Shown: positions 34,696 through 45,056, counted from the first letter of the stretch. The stretch: DNA of 64,000 bases from CAG-452 sp045531335 (GCA_045531335.1 JAZSDU010000007.1:14607-78606), one strand, 5' to 3'. A program made the numbers and translations. The notes: generated from the sequence alone by a model not told the origin.

Positions 34696-34723
34696 AAGAG
34701 CAAGTCTTTTAGTACTTGCTCTT
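34696..34723 (+). terminator. AAGAGCAAGT hairpin
   Basis: Ten-base stem AAGAGCAAGT/ACTTGCTCTT with an eight-base T-rich loop; weak tail, so a terminator role is probable rather than certain. Confidence 0.5.
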
Positions 34724-34919
34724 ACCATATAATCTATGTAGAAAATTCAACACATAGATAAAGCTTAATATAATTATACCATACATTATGTAAAATAGCA
34801 AATTTTTAAGAAATCGCTATGAACAAATTCTTGAAAATTAGGAAATAATTTTAAAAAAGCCTTTTCATTTTATAAGCATATATGATACAATATGAGTGAT
34901 TTTAAAGGAGTGTGTTAAA

Positions 34920-35624
34920 ATGGATATAGCATATAAAAGAATATTGCTAAAATTAAGTGGAGAAGCACTAGCAGGTGAAAAGAAAACAGGAGTAGATGGA
35001 CCAACAGTAGCTAAAATATGTGACAAAATAAAAGAAGTAGTAGACATGGGAGTAGAAGTATCCATAGTAGTAGGTGGAGGAAATTTCTGGAGAGGAAGAA
35101 ATGGACATGAAATGGAAAGAACTACATCTGATTACATGGGAATGCTTGCAACTACTATAAATGGCCTTGCTCTTCAAGATGCATTAGAATCAAGAGGAAT
35201 ATTTACAAGACTTCAAACTGCGATAGAAATGAGAGAAATTGCAGAACCATATATAAAAAGAAAAGCAATAAAACATTTAGAAAGAGGAAGAGTAGTAATA
35301 TTTGCATGTGGTACAGGTAATCCATATTTTTCAACAGATACAGGAGCGGCTTTAAGAGCAGCAGAAACAGATTCAGAAGTTATTTTACTTGCAAAAACTA
35401 TAGATGGCGTATATTCTGCAGATCCAAAAACAGATATAAATGCAGTAAAATTTGACGAAATATCATATTTAGATATATTAAATAGAGATTTAAAAGTAAT
35501 GGATTCAACAGCAACATCACTTTGTAGAGATAACAAAATACCACTAGTAGTATTTGGAATAGATGACCCGGAAAATATAGTGAGAATTGTTAAAGGCGAA
35601 AAAATCGGAACAATCGTAAAGTAA
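34920..35624 (+). CDS. pyrH: UMP kinase
   Basis: Phosphorylates UMP to UDP; amino-acid-kinase fold, hexameric and UTP-regulated. 234 residues from ATG 34920 (AAGGAGTG upstream; the upstream in-frame codons from 34896 precede the RBS). LKLSGEALAG at the start, GGGNFWRGR near 55 and TGNPYFSTDTGAALRAAE (in part: GNPYFSTDTGA) near 140 are diagnostic. It stands before frr in the common order tsf-pyrH-frr. Its stop codon overlaps the family C element. Confidence 0.97.
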   Translation: MDIAYKRILLKLSGEALAGEKKTGVDGPTVAKICDKIKEVVDMGVEVSIVVGGGNFWRGRNGHEMERTTSDYMGMLATTINGLALQDALESRGIFTRLQTAIEMREIAEPYIKRKAIKHLERGRVVIFACGTGNPYFSTDTGAALRAAETDSEVILLAKTIDGVYSADPKTDINAVKFDEISYLDILNRDLKVMDSTATSLCRDNKIPLVVFGIDDPENIVRIVKGEKIGTIVK

Positions 35625-35744
35625 ACAAATGAAAAGCAGCATCTTGCGTTGTTAAAATTATAATAAAAATCCTCAACGTGCAACAGCACGCTCCGGTATT
35701 TTATTATAATTTTGCCTAGCAATATACTACTTTTGATTTGTTTA
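35622..35744. repeat. Family C covarying fold-back element, copy 2
   Basis: Same layout as 21453-21576: arms TAAACAAATGAAAAG/CTTTTGATTTGTTTA, conserved CAGCATCTTGC and AGCAATATACTA, variable AT-rich stem (TTATAATAAAAATCC / GGTATTTTATTATAA) and apical CGTGC/GCACG hairpin. Base pairs at both ends of the outer stem and throughout the middle stem differ from copy 1 but pairing is kept. Confidence 0.7.
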
Positions 35745-35789
35745 ATGAATCATAAAATTAAAAATATATAAATAGAAAGAGGTAAGATT

Positions 35790-36338
35790 ATGGATTTTAA
35801 ACATATTGAAGAAAAAATGAATAAAACAATAAGTGTTTTACAAGAAAATTTTGCAGAAGTAAGAGCAGGTAGAGCAAATCCTGCAATATTAAATAAAATA
35901 AAAGTAGACTATTATGGAACACCAACACCAATAAACCAAGTTGCTGGTATTTCTGTTCCTGAAGCTAGACTAATAGTTATACAACCTTGGGATGCTAGTC
36001 TATTAAAAGAAATAGAAAAAGAAATATTAAAAGCAGAAATAGGAATTAATCCAAATAATGATGGAAAAGTAATAAGACTTGCTTTCCCAGAATTAAATGA
36101 AGAAAGAAGAAAAGAAATAGTAAAAGATATTAAAAAAATGGCTGAGGAATCTAAAGTATCAATTCGTTCTGTAAGAAGAGAAGGAATTGATGAAGCTAAA
36201 AAAATGCAAAAAGATAGTGAAATAACAGAAGATGAATTAAAATCAGCAGAAGATCAAATTCAAAAATTAACAGACAGCAAAATTGCTGAAATAGATAAAG
36301 TATTAGCAGAAAAAGAAAAAGAAGTTATGAGCGTGTAA
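35790..36338 (+). CDS. frr: Ribosome recycling factor
   Basis: Splits post-termination ribosomes together with EF-G. 182 residues, normal. Conserved VRAGRANPAIL near residue 26, YYGTPTPINQVA near 46 and the long helix RRKEIVKDIKKMAEE ... VRSVRREG (in part: IRSVRREGIDEAKK). AGAGGT precedes the ATG. Confidence 0.97.
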   Translation: MDFKHIEEKMNKTISVLQENFAEVRAGRANPAILNKIKVDYYGTPTPINQVAGISVPEARLIVIQPWDASLLKEIEKEILKAEIGINPNNDGKVIRLAFPELNEERRKEIVKDIKKMAEESKVSIRSVRREGIDEAKKMQKDSEITEDELKSAEDQIQKLTDSKIAEIDKVLAEKEKEVMSV

Positions 36339-36395
36339 ATATATTACCAAAGAAAATTAAACAAAAGATAAAACAAATAGAATATAAAACATAAC

Positions 36396-36431
36396 AAAAG
36401 TGCTTTTGTTTATAATAAAAGCACTTTTATT
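36396..36431 (+). terminator. Terminator after frr
   Basis: AAAAGTGCTTTT/AAAAGCACTTTT stem and T-rich tail. Confidence 0.85.
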
Positions 36432-36457
36432 ATATTTAGAAAAAAGGGGAGATAACA

Positions 36458-37081
36458 ATGGAGGAAAACAAAAAAGAAAAGAAACAAATTAAAATAAGTT
36501 TAGGAACTGCAATTTGTATGGTTATAATAGAAATTTTGTCAGTAGTTCTAGTGGGTATAATTGTATATTGTGATTATAAAATAGATAAAATGAAAGAGAG
36601 TTACAAAGAAAAGGTTTTTATAGAAAATAAAACAATAGACAAAGTAGATAATATTGCAGATGAAGACAAAAAAACAGAAAATGAAACAAAACAAAATACA
36701 GAAGAAAATAACAAAGCAGAAATAAGTAAAATGTATATAGGAAAATGGAATTCACAATATGCAGTTGACTTACAAGGAGAAAAAGTAGATTTAAGTAATT
36801 TGCTTGGAAGTGGGTATGTTAGTTACGGAAGTAAATTAATATTAAACGAAGATGGAACATTTGTGAATGAAATACAACCAATACAGTCAAATGAGTTTTC
36901 AAATACAGGAACATGGGAATATAAAGAAAATTTAGAGTTTTCAGAAATGATAGGAGTAGGGGTTATATTAAAATATACAGATGGAAGAGAAGAAAAATTA
37001 CAGATTTGGGCTAGTGGAGAAGCAGATGCATTATTGTTCTACCAATATGATGAAGAAAATCAAATTCATTTAATGAAATAA
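36458..37081 (+). CDS. Membrane-anchored extracytoplasmic protein, 207 aa
   Basis: Function unknown. Basic N terminus, single membrane span (about 18-38), a charged linker rich in Lys/Glu/Asn/Thr (45-88) and a C-terminal beta-rich domain (about 92-207) with the pattern YIGKWNSQYAVD ... LNEDGTFVNE ... GTWEYKEN ... FYQYDEENQIHLMK. The G-x-W ... L-x-x-D-G-T-F ... G-x-W-x layout is typical of small lipocalin-like domains in Firmicutes surface proteins. AAGGGGAG precedes the ATG. Confidence 0.6.
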   Translation: MEENKKEKKQIKISLGTAICMVIIEILSVVLVGIIVYCDYKIDKMKESYKEKVFIENKTIDKVDNIADEDKKTENETKQNTEENNKAEISKMYIGKWNSQYAVDLQGEKVDLSNLLGSGYVSYGSKLILNEDGTFVNEIQPIQSNEFSNTGTWEYKENLEFSEMIGVGVILKYTDGREEKLQIWASGEADALLFYQYDEENQIHLMK

Positions 37082-37088
37082 TATAATA

Positions 37089-37130
37089 AAAAGCTTTTTG
37101 AAATTTATTTTCAAAAAGCTTTCATTTTTT
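37089..37130 (+). terminator. Terminator
   Basis: 14-bp stem AAAGCTTTTTGAAA/TTTCAAAAAGCTTT, six-base loop, T run. Confidence 0.9.
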
Positions 37131-37184
37131 TTATATATTATGATAGAATAGTAAAGAAAAATATATAAAGAAAGGTAATTAAAA

Positions 37185-37904
37185 ATGGAAAATATAGATA
37201 AAAATAATTTACCCAAACATATAGCAATAATAATGGATGGAAATAGAAGATGGGCAAAATTGAGAGAACTTGCAACAAGAGATGGACACAAAGCTGGAGC
37301 AGATGCGCTTGAGAACATATCAAAGTTTTGCAATAAAATAGGAATTAAGTATTTAACTGTTTATGCTTTTTCTACAGAAAATTGGAAAAGAAGTAAAGAA
37401 GAAATATCAGCATTGATGGCAATACTAAGAGTATATATTAATTCATTCTTAAAAGAAAAAGATAAACAAAATATAAGATTAAAAGTATTAGGAGATATAT
37501 CTGATTTATCAAAAGGATTACAAAAATCTATAAATAAAGCAATTGAAACAACAAAAGATAATACTGGACTTACATTAAATATAGCATTTAACTATGGAGG
37601 AAGACCAGAATTAGTAAGAGCAATGAAAAATATTGCTTTAGAAATAAAAGAAAATAAAATTAATATAGAAGATATAAATGAAGAACTTATATCTAATCAT
37701 TTATATACAGCAGGTCAACCTGATCCTGATTTGTTAATAAGAACAAGCAAAGAACTTAGAACAAGTAATTTCTTACCATGGCAATTAGTATATACAGAAT
37801 TTTATTTTCCAGACAAACACTGGCCTGAATTCGGAGAAAAAGATTTATTAGAAGCAATAAGAGTATATCAAAAAAGAAACAGAAGATTTGGAGGACGACC
37901 ATAA
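37185..37904 (+). CDS. uppS: Undecaprenyl diphosphate synthase
   Basis: cis-prenyltransferase making the C55 carrier lipid. 239 residues. IIMDGNRRWAK (about 12-22, pyrophosphate binding), YAFSTENWKRS near 63 and the C-terminal RTSKELRTSNFLPWQLVYTEFYF (in part: SNFLPWQLVYTEFYF) with DKHWPEF are diagnostic. It is followed by cdsA and rseP, the conserved frr-uppS-cdsA-rseP order. Confidence 0.97.
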   Translation: MENIDKNNLPKHIAIIMDGNRRWAKLRELATRDGHKAGADALENISKFCNKIGIKYLTVYAFSTENWKRSKEEISALMAILRVYINSFLKEKDKQNIRLKVLGDISDLSKGLQKSINKAIETTKDNTGLTLNIAFNYGGRPELVRAMKNIALEIKENKINIEDINEELISNHLYTAGQPDPDLLIRTSKELRTSNFLPWQLVYTEFYFPDKHWPEFGEKDLLEAIRVYQKRNRRFGGRP

Positions 37905-37905
37905 T

Positions 37906-37990
37906 GTGAAGCAAGCAAAGCTTGCTTCAGTGAAGAGTGAATAGTGAAGAGTGAAGAATGAGAGTTGTAGGGGCGAACTTTGTTCGCCCG
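37906..37990. repeat. Hairpin, short tandem words and a family A repeat
   Basis: GAAGCAAGC/GCTTGCTTC hairpin at 37907-37928, then AGTGAAGAGTGAATAGTGAA-type words also seen at 29208 and 29280, then family A hairpin 37966-37990 (TGTAGGGGCGAACTTTGTTCGCCC region). Confidence 0.6.
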
Positions 37991-38019
37991 CAAAATAAAT
38001 AAACCAGAAAGGACAAAAT

Positions 38020-38823
38020 ATGAAACTTAAGAGAATTTTATCAGGTCTAATAGGACTACCAATTGTAGCATTAATTTTAATCTATGGAAATATATATGTA
38101 ATAGATGTATTGTTTGCACTTGTTGCACTTATTGCGATACATGAATATTTTAATAGTTTTAAAGAAAAACATAAACCAGTAAAATGGCTTGGATATGTGT
38201 CATGTATATTAATTGCATTTTTACATATAATTCCTGAAGAATACTATTTATATACTTTGGGATTATCAATATGCATAAGTATTGCAGTTTTATTCATGCA
38301 AGTAGTTTTTAGTAATATGAAAACAACAGTTCAAGATATAATGATAACATTTTTCGGAATGTGTTATGTAATACTTTTCTTATCATTTATTCCTCTGTTA
38401 TATGGAATAGAAAATGGGAAATATTTAATTTGGTTTATTTTAGTTGCAGCCTGGGGAACAGATACATGTGCATATTTTGTAGGATGTAAATTTGGAAAGC
38501 ATAAATTCAGCCAAATTAGTCCAAAAAAATCAATAGAAGGTTGCATTGGAGGAACAGTAGGTTCAATAGTACTTGCTTTAACATATGCATTTGCTTTGAA
38601 TAAAATAGTAGGATTAGAAATATCATACATATATATAGCATTAATAGGATTTGCTTTAAGTATCTTAAGTCAGATAGGAGATTTGTCTGCATCTAGCATA
38701 AAAAGAACAATGGGAATAAAAGATTTTGGAAATTTAATTCCAGGACATGGAGGTATGCTAGATAGAATAGATAGCATAATATTTATAGCACCATTTGCGT
38801 ATTTCTTATTAACATTAATTTAA
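38020..38823 (+). CDS. cdsA: Phosphatidate cytidylyltransferase
   Basis: Integral membrane enzyme producing CDP-diacylglycerol. 267 residues with about seven hydrophobic spans. The signature SASSIKRTMGIKDFGNLIPGHGGMLDRIDS is present near residues 225-254 (in part: KDFGNLIPGHGGMLDRIDS). It sits between uppS and rseP as in most Firmicutes, with a small GNAT gene inserted before rseP. Confidence 0.96.
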   Translation: MKLKRILSGLIGLPIVALILIYGNIYVIDVLFALVALIAIHEYFNSFKEKHKPVKWLGYVSCILIAFLHIIPEEYYLYTLGLSICISIAVLFMQVVFSNMKTTVQDIMITFFGMCYVILFLSFIPLLYGIENGKYLIWFILVAAWGTDTCAYFVGCKFGKHKFSQISPKKSIEGCIGGTVGSIVLALTYAFALNKIVGLEISYIYIALIGFALSILSQIGDLSASSIKRTMGIKDFGNLIPGHGGMLDRIDSIIFIAPFAYFLLTLI

Positions 38824-38870
38824 GAATAAACCAATTAAGTATAAAAGATGAAATTAAGGAGTAAATACTA

Positions 38871-39326
38871 ATGAAGCAAGAGATACGAAAAGTTAAATAT
38901 AATAATACTGATTATTTAGAATTATGCGAAGAATTAAACAATCATATTGATAAAGTTGTTGCAGAGCAACGTAAACGTAATGCTAATTGTTTAGAAGGGT
39001 TAGAAAGATTTAATAATGTATATATAATGTATATTGCAGATAAAATTGCTGGCTGTGTGGCCTTTTCTGATGTTGAGCATGACGTAATTAAAGTAGAAAA
39101 TGTTTTTGTAAAGGAAGAATATAGAAGTAGTGGAGTCGCAACAAAATTATTTGAAAATTTAGAAAATGTAGCAAAAGGCAAAGGGGCAAAAAGTTTAATT
39201 TTAGATACTTATGAAAGACTAGAAAGTGCTGTGAAGTTATATAAAAAAATGGGATTCAAGATAGTACCACAATTTGAGGAACTTAAAAATTCACCATATT
39301 CATTATGTATGCAAAAAGATTTATAG
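38871..39326 (+). CDS. GNAT-family acetyltransferase
   Basis: 151 residues. Acetyl-CoA binding core in order: IAGCVAFSDVEHDVIKVENVFVKEEYRSSGVATKLFENLE (in part: EEYRSSGVATKLFENLE at about 82-98, the R/Q-x-x-G-x-A loop) then LILDTYERLESAVKLYKKMGFK. This last pattern, with LDT and Y-K-x-G-F, is common in small-molecule GNATs. Substrate unknown. It interrupts the usual cdsA-rseP adjacency. Confidence 0.88.
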   Translation: MKQEIRKVKYNNTDYLELCEELNNHIDKVVAEQRKRNANCLEGLERFNNVYIMYIADKIAGCVAFSDVEHDVIKVENVFVKEEYRSSGVATKLFENLENVAKGKGAKSLILDTYERLESAVKLYKKMGFKIVPQFEELKNSPYSLCMQKDL

Positions 39327-39365
39327 AATAACAGTAAAAATGCGAGTTTTGAAAGGAGAAAAGCA

Positions 39366-40631
39366 TTGATTTCATTTTTAATAAGCGCAATAAAAATAAT
39401 ATTTTTATTAGGTTTTTTGATATTTATACATGAAAGTGGCCATTTTCTAATTGCTAAGGCTTGTAAGATTAAAGTAAAAGAGTTTGCAATAGGATTTGGT
39501 CCTACAATTTGGAAAAAACAAGGCAAAGAAACAAAATATGCTTTAAGATTGATTCCTTTAGGTGGATTTGTTAATATGCTTGGAGAAGAAGTACGTTCTG
39601 AAGAAGAAGGTTCTTTTAGTAAAACAAGTATACCTAAAAGAATATCAGTTGTTTTAGCAGGAGGTTTAGTTAATATAGTATTTGGACTTCTAGTGTATTT
39701 TGTATTAGTTTCATCTACTGGTAATTATATAAGTACAACAATTGATACAGTTGTTCCAAATTATGCAGCAGAAGAAGCAGGTATCAATCAAAATGACCAA
39801 ATTTTAGAAATAGATGGAAAAAAAGTCAGATTAAGAAGCGACATAGATAAGAGTATGCAAAATTCTAATGGAGAACCTATAACACTTAAAATAAAAAGAG
39901 ATAATGAAATAAAAGATATAGAAATAATTCCAACAGTAGAAGAGATAAGAGCAATTGGAATATATCTTGGAACAGAAGAAAATGACTTATCAGGAGAAAT
40001 AAAAAGTATATATCAAGATTCACCGGCTGAAAAAGCAGGAATCATGGCAGGTGATAAAATATTAAGTATAAATGATATAGAAATAGAAGGAGATCCATAT
40101 AAAATAGTAAATTTGATTTCTGAAAGTGAAACTACTGAGTTGATAATAAAAATTGAGAGAAATAATGAAGTTATAGAATTTAATGTTATACCACAAGTTC
40201 AAAAATCATACAAAATAGGAGTAACATTTAAAACAGCAGAAAATAGTTTTACAAATAATATATATTATGGTTTTTGGGACACGATAGATTTTTCTGTATC
40301 TATAATGGATAATTTGAAAATGATGATTACTGGAAATGTTAGTGCTGATCAACTGATGGGACCAGTTGGAATATCTGAAGTGGTTTCAAAAACACAAGGG
40401 ATAGTAGAATTTGTATATATGTTAGCACTTATATCATTATCACTTGGAGTAACAAACTTACTTCCATTTCCACCATTAGATGGAGGGAAAGTAGTAATTT
40501 TATTAGTAGAAGGAATTAGAAGAAAACCTTTAAAAGAAAATGTAGAAATAGCAATACAAATGGCAGGATTTTTCTTGCTAATTGGATTATCAATATTTGT
40601 AACATATAACGATATTTTGAGAATATTTTAA
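39366..40631 (+). CDS. rseP: Site-2 intramembrane metalloprotease RseP/RasP
   Basis: Zinc protease that cleaves membrane-bound anti-sigma factors and signal peptides. 421 residues from TTG 39366, the only start with a good RBS (AAAGGAG). HESGH at 22-26 supplies the zinc ligands; two PDZ domains (about 130-200 and 205-275) lie before the second catalytic motif LPFPPLDGGK near 375 and the final spans. Normal length and order. Confidence 0.95.
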   Translation: MISFLISAIKIIFLLGFLIFIHESGHFLIAKACKIKVKEFAIGFGPTIWKKQGKETKYALRLIPLGGFVNMLGEEVRSEEEGSFSKTSIPKRISVVLAGGLVNIVFGLLVYFVLVSSTGNYISTTIDTVVPNYAAEEAGINQNDQILEIDGKKVRLRSDIDKSMQNSNGEPITLKIKRDNEIKDIEIIPTVEEIRAIGIYLGTEENDLSGEIKSIYQDSPAEKAGIMAGDKILSINDIEIEGDPYKIVNLISESETTELIIKIERNNEVIEFNVIPQVQKSYKIGVTFKTAENSFTNNIYYGFWDTIDFSVSIMDNLKMMITGNVSADQLMGPVGISEVVSKTQGIVEFVYMLALISLSLGVTNLLPFPPLDGGKVVILLVEGIRRKPLKENVEIAIQMAGFFLLIGLSIFVTYNDILRIF

Positions 40632-40635
40632 ATGA

Positions 40636-40696
40636 TGTAGGGGCGAACTGCGTTCGCCTACCTTCGAAGAACGGGAGAACAAAGTTCTCCCCTACA
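40636..40696. repeat. Family A repeat between rseP and polC
   Basis: Ends TGTAGGGGCGAACTGCGTTC and CTCCCCTACA; contains CTTCGAAG and a GGGAGAAC/GTTCTCCC hairpin. Confidence 0.7.
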
Positions 40697-40743
40697 AATT
40701 GTTTAATTGAACAAATCAACAATTTCAGGAGAGGAAGAAACAA

Positions 40744-43700
40744 ATGCTAAATGTAGTAAAAGACGTATTTAAAGACTATAAAGAAACAAATAATATAATA
40801 GAAGCACAAATAGAAAATATAAACTTATTTAAAAAAAGCCATAAATTAGAAATAAGTTTAATCACAGAAAAACAAATAACACTAGAAGAAATTGATAAAT
40901 TTGAGGAATACTTAAAAAATAGATTTCAAATTTCTATAGTAATATTTAATATAAAATATGAAGAAAGAGAGTTTAAGTCTCTTTCTTTTGATGTAATAAA
41001 AGCAGATTGGAACAAAACAGTAGAATATCTTTCTAAAAAGTTTCCTTTAACAAAGGCAATTTTAAGTAATTCTAATATAAAACAAGAAGAAAATAAATTA
41101 ATAGTTTTATTAAAAACAAAGAATGCAGATTTTTTACATTCTTATGAAATTGACAAAGAAATAGAAAAAGTACTTAGCAATATATATGGAATGAAATTAA
41201 AAGTAGAGTTTGAAGAAAATGTAACAGAAGATGATTTAAAAAAACAAACAGAATATTTAGAAGATTTAGAGAAACATGCATGTGAAGATTTAATGCATGA
41301 AATTAATATGCAACATGAAATAGAAATGCAGTTGGAACAACAGAAAAAAGAAGCAGAAGAACAACAAATAAAAGATGAAGAGCAAGGAAAACTTCCATTA
41401 ATATTAGGAAGAACTGATAAGATAAAAGATCAAATTGTAAAAATAGCTGACTTAACACCGGATTATGGAAGAGTAGCGATAGAAGGAAAAGTAATAAGTG
41501 TTGATTCAAGAGAATTAAAAAATGGAAAAACACTTGCTATGTTTAATATATATGATGGGACAAGTACTATTACATGTAAATCGTTTATAGATGCTGAAAA
41601 AGCAAGCACAGTAATGGGAAGACTAAAAGAAGCTAAGAGATTAAAAATAGCTGGTAATGCTCAGTTTGATAATTTTGCAAAAGAATTAGGTGTTATAGCA
41701 AATATAATAGTAGAAATGCCTGACATAGAAGTAGCAAAAAGAATGGATTTTGCAAAGGAAAAAAGAGTTGAACTTCATCTTCATACTCAAATGAGTCAAA
41801 TGGATGGAGTAAGCTCTGCTACAGATTTAATAAAAAGAGCAAGTTCTTGGGGAATGAAATCGATTGCAATTACAGACCATGGTGTTGTTCAAAGTTTCCC
41901 AGAGGCTAAAAAAGCTGCAGATAAATTCGGAATAAAAGTATTATATGGTGTAGAAGCATATTTAGTTCCAGATGATAATGCAATTGATTTATCAAACGGA
42001 ATGGATAATGAATATATAGTTTTAGATATAGAAACAACAGGACTTTCTTTTAGAACAGAAAAAATCACAGAAATTGGTGCAGTTAGAGTTAAAGACGGAG
42101 AAATAGTTGATACATTTGAATGCTTTGTAAATCCTGAAGTACCAATACCACAAAAGATAGTTGAAATAACTGGTATAACTGATGAAATGGTAAAAGATGC
42201 TGAAACTATTGAACAGGTAATGCCTAAGTTTTTAGAATTCATAGGAGATTTAAAATTAGTTGCTCATAATGCAGATTTTGATGTAGGTTTCTTAAAATAT
42301 AATGCAGAGAATATAGGTCTTAAAATGGATAATGAATACATAGATAGTTTAAAACTTTCAAGACAATTATATCCAGAGTTTAAAAAGCACAAATTAGGAA
42401 TAATTGCAGAAAAATTAGGAATAGTAGTTGAAAATGCGCATAGAGCTTTAGACGATGTAAAAACATTAGTACAAGTATTTATAAAAATGCTTGAAAAAAA
42501 CAATGAAGAACCTAGAACAAGAGGAAAGAAAAAAGAAGAAAAGAAAGAGCTATATAAAACACTTCCAGCATATCATGCAATAATACTAGTAAAAGACTAT
42601 AAAGGACTAAGAAATTTATATGAATTAATTTCAACATCTCATTTAAACTATTTCTTTAAAAGACCTCGTATTTTAACAAGTGTTTTTGAAAAATATAAAG
42701 AAGGATTAATACTAGGAAGTGCTTGTGAACAAGGTGAACTTTACAAAGCAATTCTTACAGGAAAATCAGAGGAAGAAATAGAAAGAGTTGCAAAAAGATA
42801 TGATTATTTAGAAATACAACCATTAGGAAACAATGAGTTTATGCTTAGAAATGGTACAGTGTCTAGCAAGCAAGAACTTATAGATATAAATAAAAGAATA
42901 GTAGAACTAGGAGATAAGCTTGGTAAAAAAGTTGTTGCTACATGTGATGTTCATTTTATGGATCCAGAAGATGAAATCTACAGAAGAATATTAATGGCTG
43001 GACAAGGATTCTCAGACGCAGATGAACAAGCACCGCTTTATTTAAGAACAACAGAAGAAATGCTTAAAGAATTTGAATATTTGGGAAGAGAAAAGGCATA
43101 TGAAGTTGTAGTAACAAATACAAATGCAATTTCAGATATGTGTGAAGAAATAAGCCCGATATCATCAGAAAAATGTCCTCCAGTTCTAGAAAATGCAGAA
43201 AGAGATATAGAAGAAATTTGTACAAATAAAGCAAAGGAACTATATGGAGAAGAACTTCCACAAGTAGTTAAAGATAGATTGAAAAGAGAATTAGATTCAA
43301 TTATAAAAAATGGATTCTCAACATTATATATAATTGCTCAGAAGTTAGTTTGGAAATCAAATGAAGATGGATATTTAGTAGGTTCAAGAGGGTCAGTTGG
43401 TTCTTCGTTTGTAGCTAATATGCTTGGAATAACGGAAGTTAACTCACTTCCACCACACTATAGATGTCCTAAATGTAAATATTCAGATTTTACTGATTAT
43501 GGAATAAAAAATGGGGTAGACCTTCCAGATAAAACTTGTCCAGAATGTGGAACACCACTTTTCAAAGATGGGATGGATATACCTTTTGAAACATTCCTTG
43601 GATTTAATGGAGATAAAGAACCCGATATAGACTTAAACTTTTCGGGAGAATACCAATCAAAAATACATAAATATGCAGAAGTAATATTTGGAGAAGGTAA

Positions 43701-45054
43701 AACATTTAAAGCAGGAACAGTTGGTACAATAGCAGATAAAACAGCTTTTGGGTATGTAAAGAATTATTATGAAGAAAGAAATATACCGGTTACAAATGCA
43801 GAAATTTCAAGATTAGTTACAGGATGTACAGGAGTAAAAAGAACTACTGGTCAACATCCAGGTGGAATTATAGTTGTACCACTTGAAAGAGAAATTTGTG
43901 AATTTACACCAGTACAACATCCTGCTGATGATCCAAATTCAGACATAATAACAACACACTTTGATTATCACTCAATAGATAAAAACTTACTTAAACTTGA
44001 TATGCTTGGGCATGACGATCCGACAGTTATTAGGATGCTACAAGATTTAACAGGGGTTGACCCACAAACCATACCACTTGATGATAAGAAAACTATGAGT
44101 TTATTTACATCAACAAGAGCATTAGGTATAGAACCAGAACAAATACATTCAAAAACAGGTTCATTTGGTATTCCTGAATTTGGAACTAAATTTGTAAGAG
44201 GAATGCTTGAAGATACAAAACCTACAACATTCGAAGAGTTAATAAGAATATCTGGATTATCACATGGTACGGATGTATGGCTTAATAATGCAGAAACTTT
44301 AATAAAAGAAGGCACAGCAACACTTAGTGATGCAATTTGTACAAGAGATGATATTATGACATACTTAATAAAACAAGGATTGCCATCTCAAAACTCATTT
44401 AAAATAATGGAAAGTGTTCGTAAGGGGAAAGGTTTAACAGAAGAACAAGAAGCTTTAATGAGAGAATACAATGTTCCAGAATGGTATATAGATTCATGTA
44501 AAAAAATAAAATATATGTTCCCTAAAGCACATGCTGTGGCTTATGTAACAATGGCATTTAGAATAGCATGGTTTAAAGTAAATCATCCACTTGCATATTA
44601 TTGTGCATATTTTAGCATAAGAGGAGCTGATGATTTCGACAGCGAGATAATGATAAATGGTAAAGAAAAAGTAAAACAAAAAATGAAAGAGCTAGAGGCT
44701 TTAGGTAATGGGATGTCTGTTAAAGAAAAAGGAATGTATACAGTACTAGAATTAGTTTTAGAAATGTATGAAAGAGGATTTAAATTTTTACCAATAGATT
44801 TATATAAATCTCATAGCACAAAATTCCAAATAGAAGATGGGGCAATACGTCCGCCACTATCTAGTATAGCGGGACTTGGAGGAGTTGCAGCAGAAACAAT
44901 ATATAGAGCAGTTAAAGAAGAAAATGGAAAATTTATGTCTATAGATGATTTTCAAATAAAATCAAAAGCAGGAAAAGCTGTAATAGAAATGCTTACAAAA
45001 TTTGGATGCTTCGAAGGAATGAGTAAAAGCAATCAAATCAGTCTTTTTGGATAA
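40744..45054 (+). CDS. polC: DNA polymerase III alpha subunit, PolC type
   Basis: Main replicative polymerase of Firmicutes. 1436 residues with the PolC order: N-terminal domain, OB fold (about 230-320), PHP part 1 with HLHTQMSQMDG (about 344), an inserted DEDDh proofreading exonuclease starting at DIETTGLSF (about 427) and ending HRALDDVKT, then PHP part 2 and the polymerase domain. A zinc site CPKCKY ... CPECGTP lies near 920-945; the catalytic segment KEPDIDLNFSG follows at about 960. RBS GGAGAGG. No internal CGG codon in 4.3 kb. Confidence 0.97.
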   Translation: MLNVVKDVFKDYKETNNIIEAQIENINLFKKSHKLEISLITEKQITLEEIDKFEEYLKNRFQISIVIFNIKYEEREFKSLSFDVIKADWNKTVEYLSKKFPLTKAILSNSNIKQEENKLIVLLKTKNADFLHSYEIDKEIEKVLSNIYGMKLKVEFEENVTEDDLKKQTEYLEDLEKHACEDLMHEINMQHEIEMQLEQQKKEAEEQQIKDEEQGKLPLILGRTDKIKDQIVKIADLTPDYGRVAIEGKVISVDSRELKNGKTLAMFNIYDGTSTITCKSFIDAEKASTVMGRLKEAKRLKIAGNAQFDNFAKELGVIANIIVEMPDIEVAKRMDFAKEKRVELHLHTQMSQMDGVSSATDLIKRASSWGMKSIAITDHGVVQSFPEAKKAADKFGIKVLYGVEAYLVPDDNAIDLSNGMDNEYIVLDIETTGLSFRTEKITEIGAVRVKDGEIVDTFECFVNPEVPIPQKIVEITGITDEMVKDAETIEQVMPKFLEFIGDLKLVAHNADFDVGFLKYNAENIGLKMDNEYIDSLKLSRQLYPEFKKHKLGIIAEKLGIVVENAHRALDDVKTLVQVFIKMLEKNNEEPRTRGKKKEEKKELYKTLPAYHAIILVKDYKGLRNLYELISTSHLNYFFKRPRILTSVFEKYKEGLILGSACEQGELYKAILTGKSEEEIERVAKRYDYLEIQPLGNNEFMLRNGTVSSKQELIDINKRIVELGDKLGKKVVATCDVHFMDPEDEIYRRILMAGQGFSDADEQAPLYLRTTEEMLKEFEYLGREKAYEVVVTNTNAISDMCEEISPISSEKCPPVLENAERDIEEICTNKAKELYGEELPQVVKDRLKRELDSIIKNGFSTLYIIAQKLVWKSNEDGYLVGSRGSVGSSFVANMLGITEVNSLPPHYRCPKCKYSDFTDYGIKNGVDLPDKTCPECGTPLFKDGMDIPFETFLGFNGDKEPDIDLNFSGEYQSKIHKYAEVIFGEGKTFKAGTVGTIADKTAFGYVKNYYEERNIPVTNAEISRLVTGCTGVKRTTGQHPGGIIVVPLEREICEFTPVQHPADDPNSDIITTHFDYHSIDKNLLKLDMLGHDDPTVIRMLQDLTGVDPQTIPLDDKKTMSLFTSTRALGIEPEQIHSKTGSFGIPEFGTKFVRGMLEDTKPTTFEELIRISGLSHGTDVWLNNAETLIKEGTATLSDAICTRDDIMTYLIKQGLPSQNSFKIMESVRKGKGLTEEQEALMREYNVPEWYIDSCKKIKYMFPKAHAVAYVTMAFRIAWFKVNHPLAYYCAYFSIRGADDFDSEIMINGKEKVKQKMKELEALGNGMSVKEKGMYTVLELVLEMYERGFKFLPIDLYKSHSTKFQIEDGAIRPPLSSIAGLGGVAAETIYRAVKEENGKFMSIDDFQIKSKAGKAVIEMLTKFGCFEGMSKSNQISLFG

Positions 45055-45056
45055 TT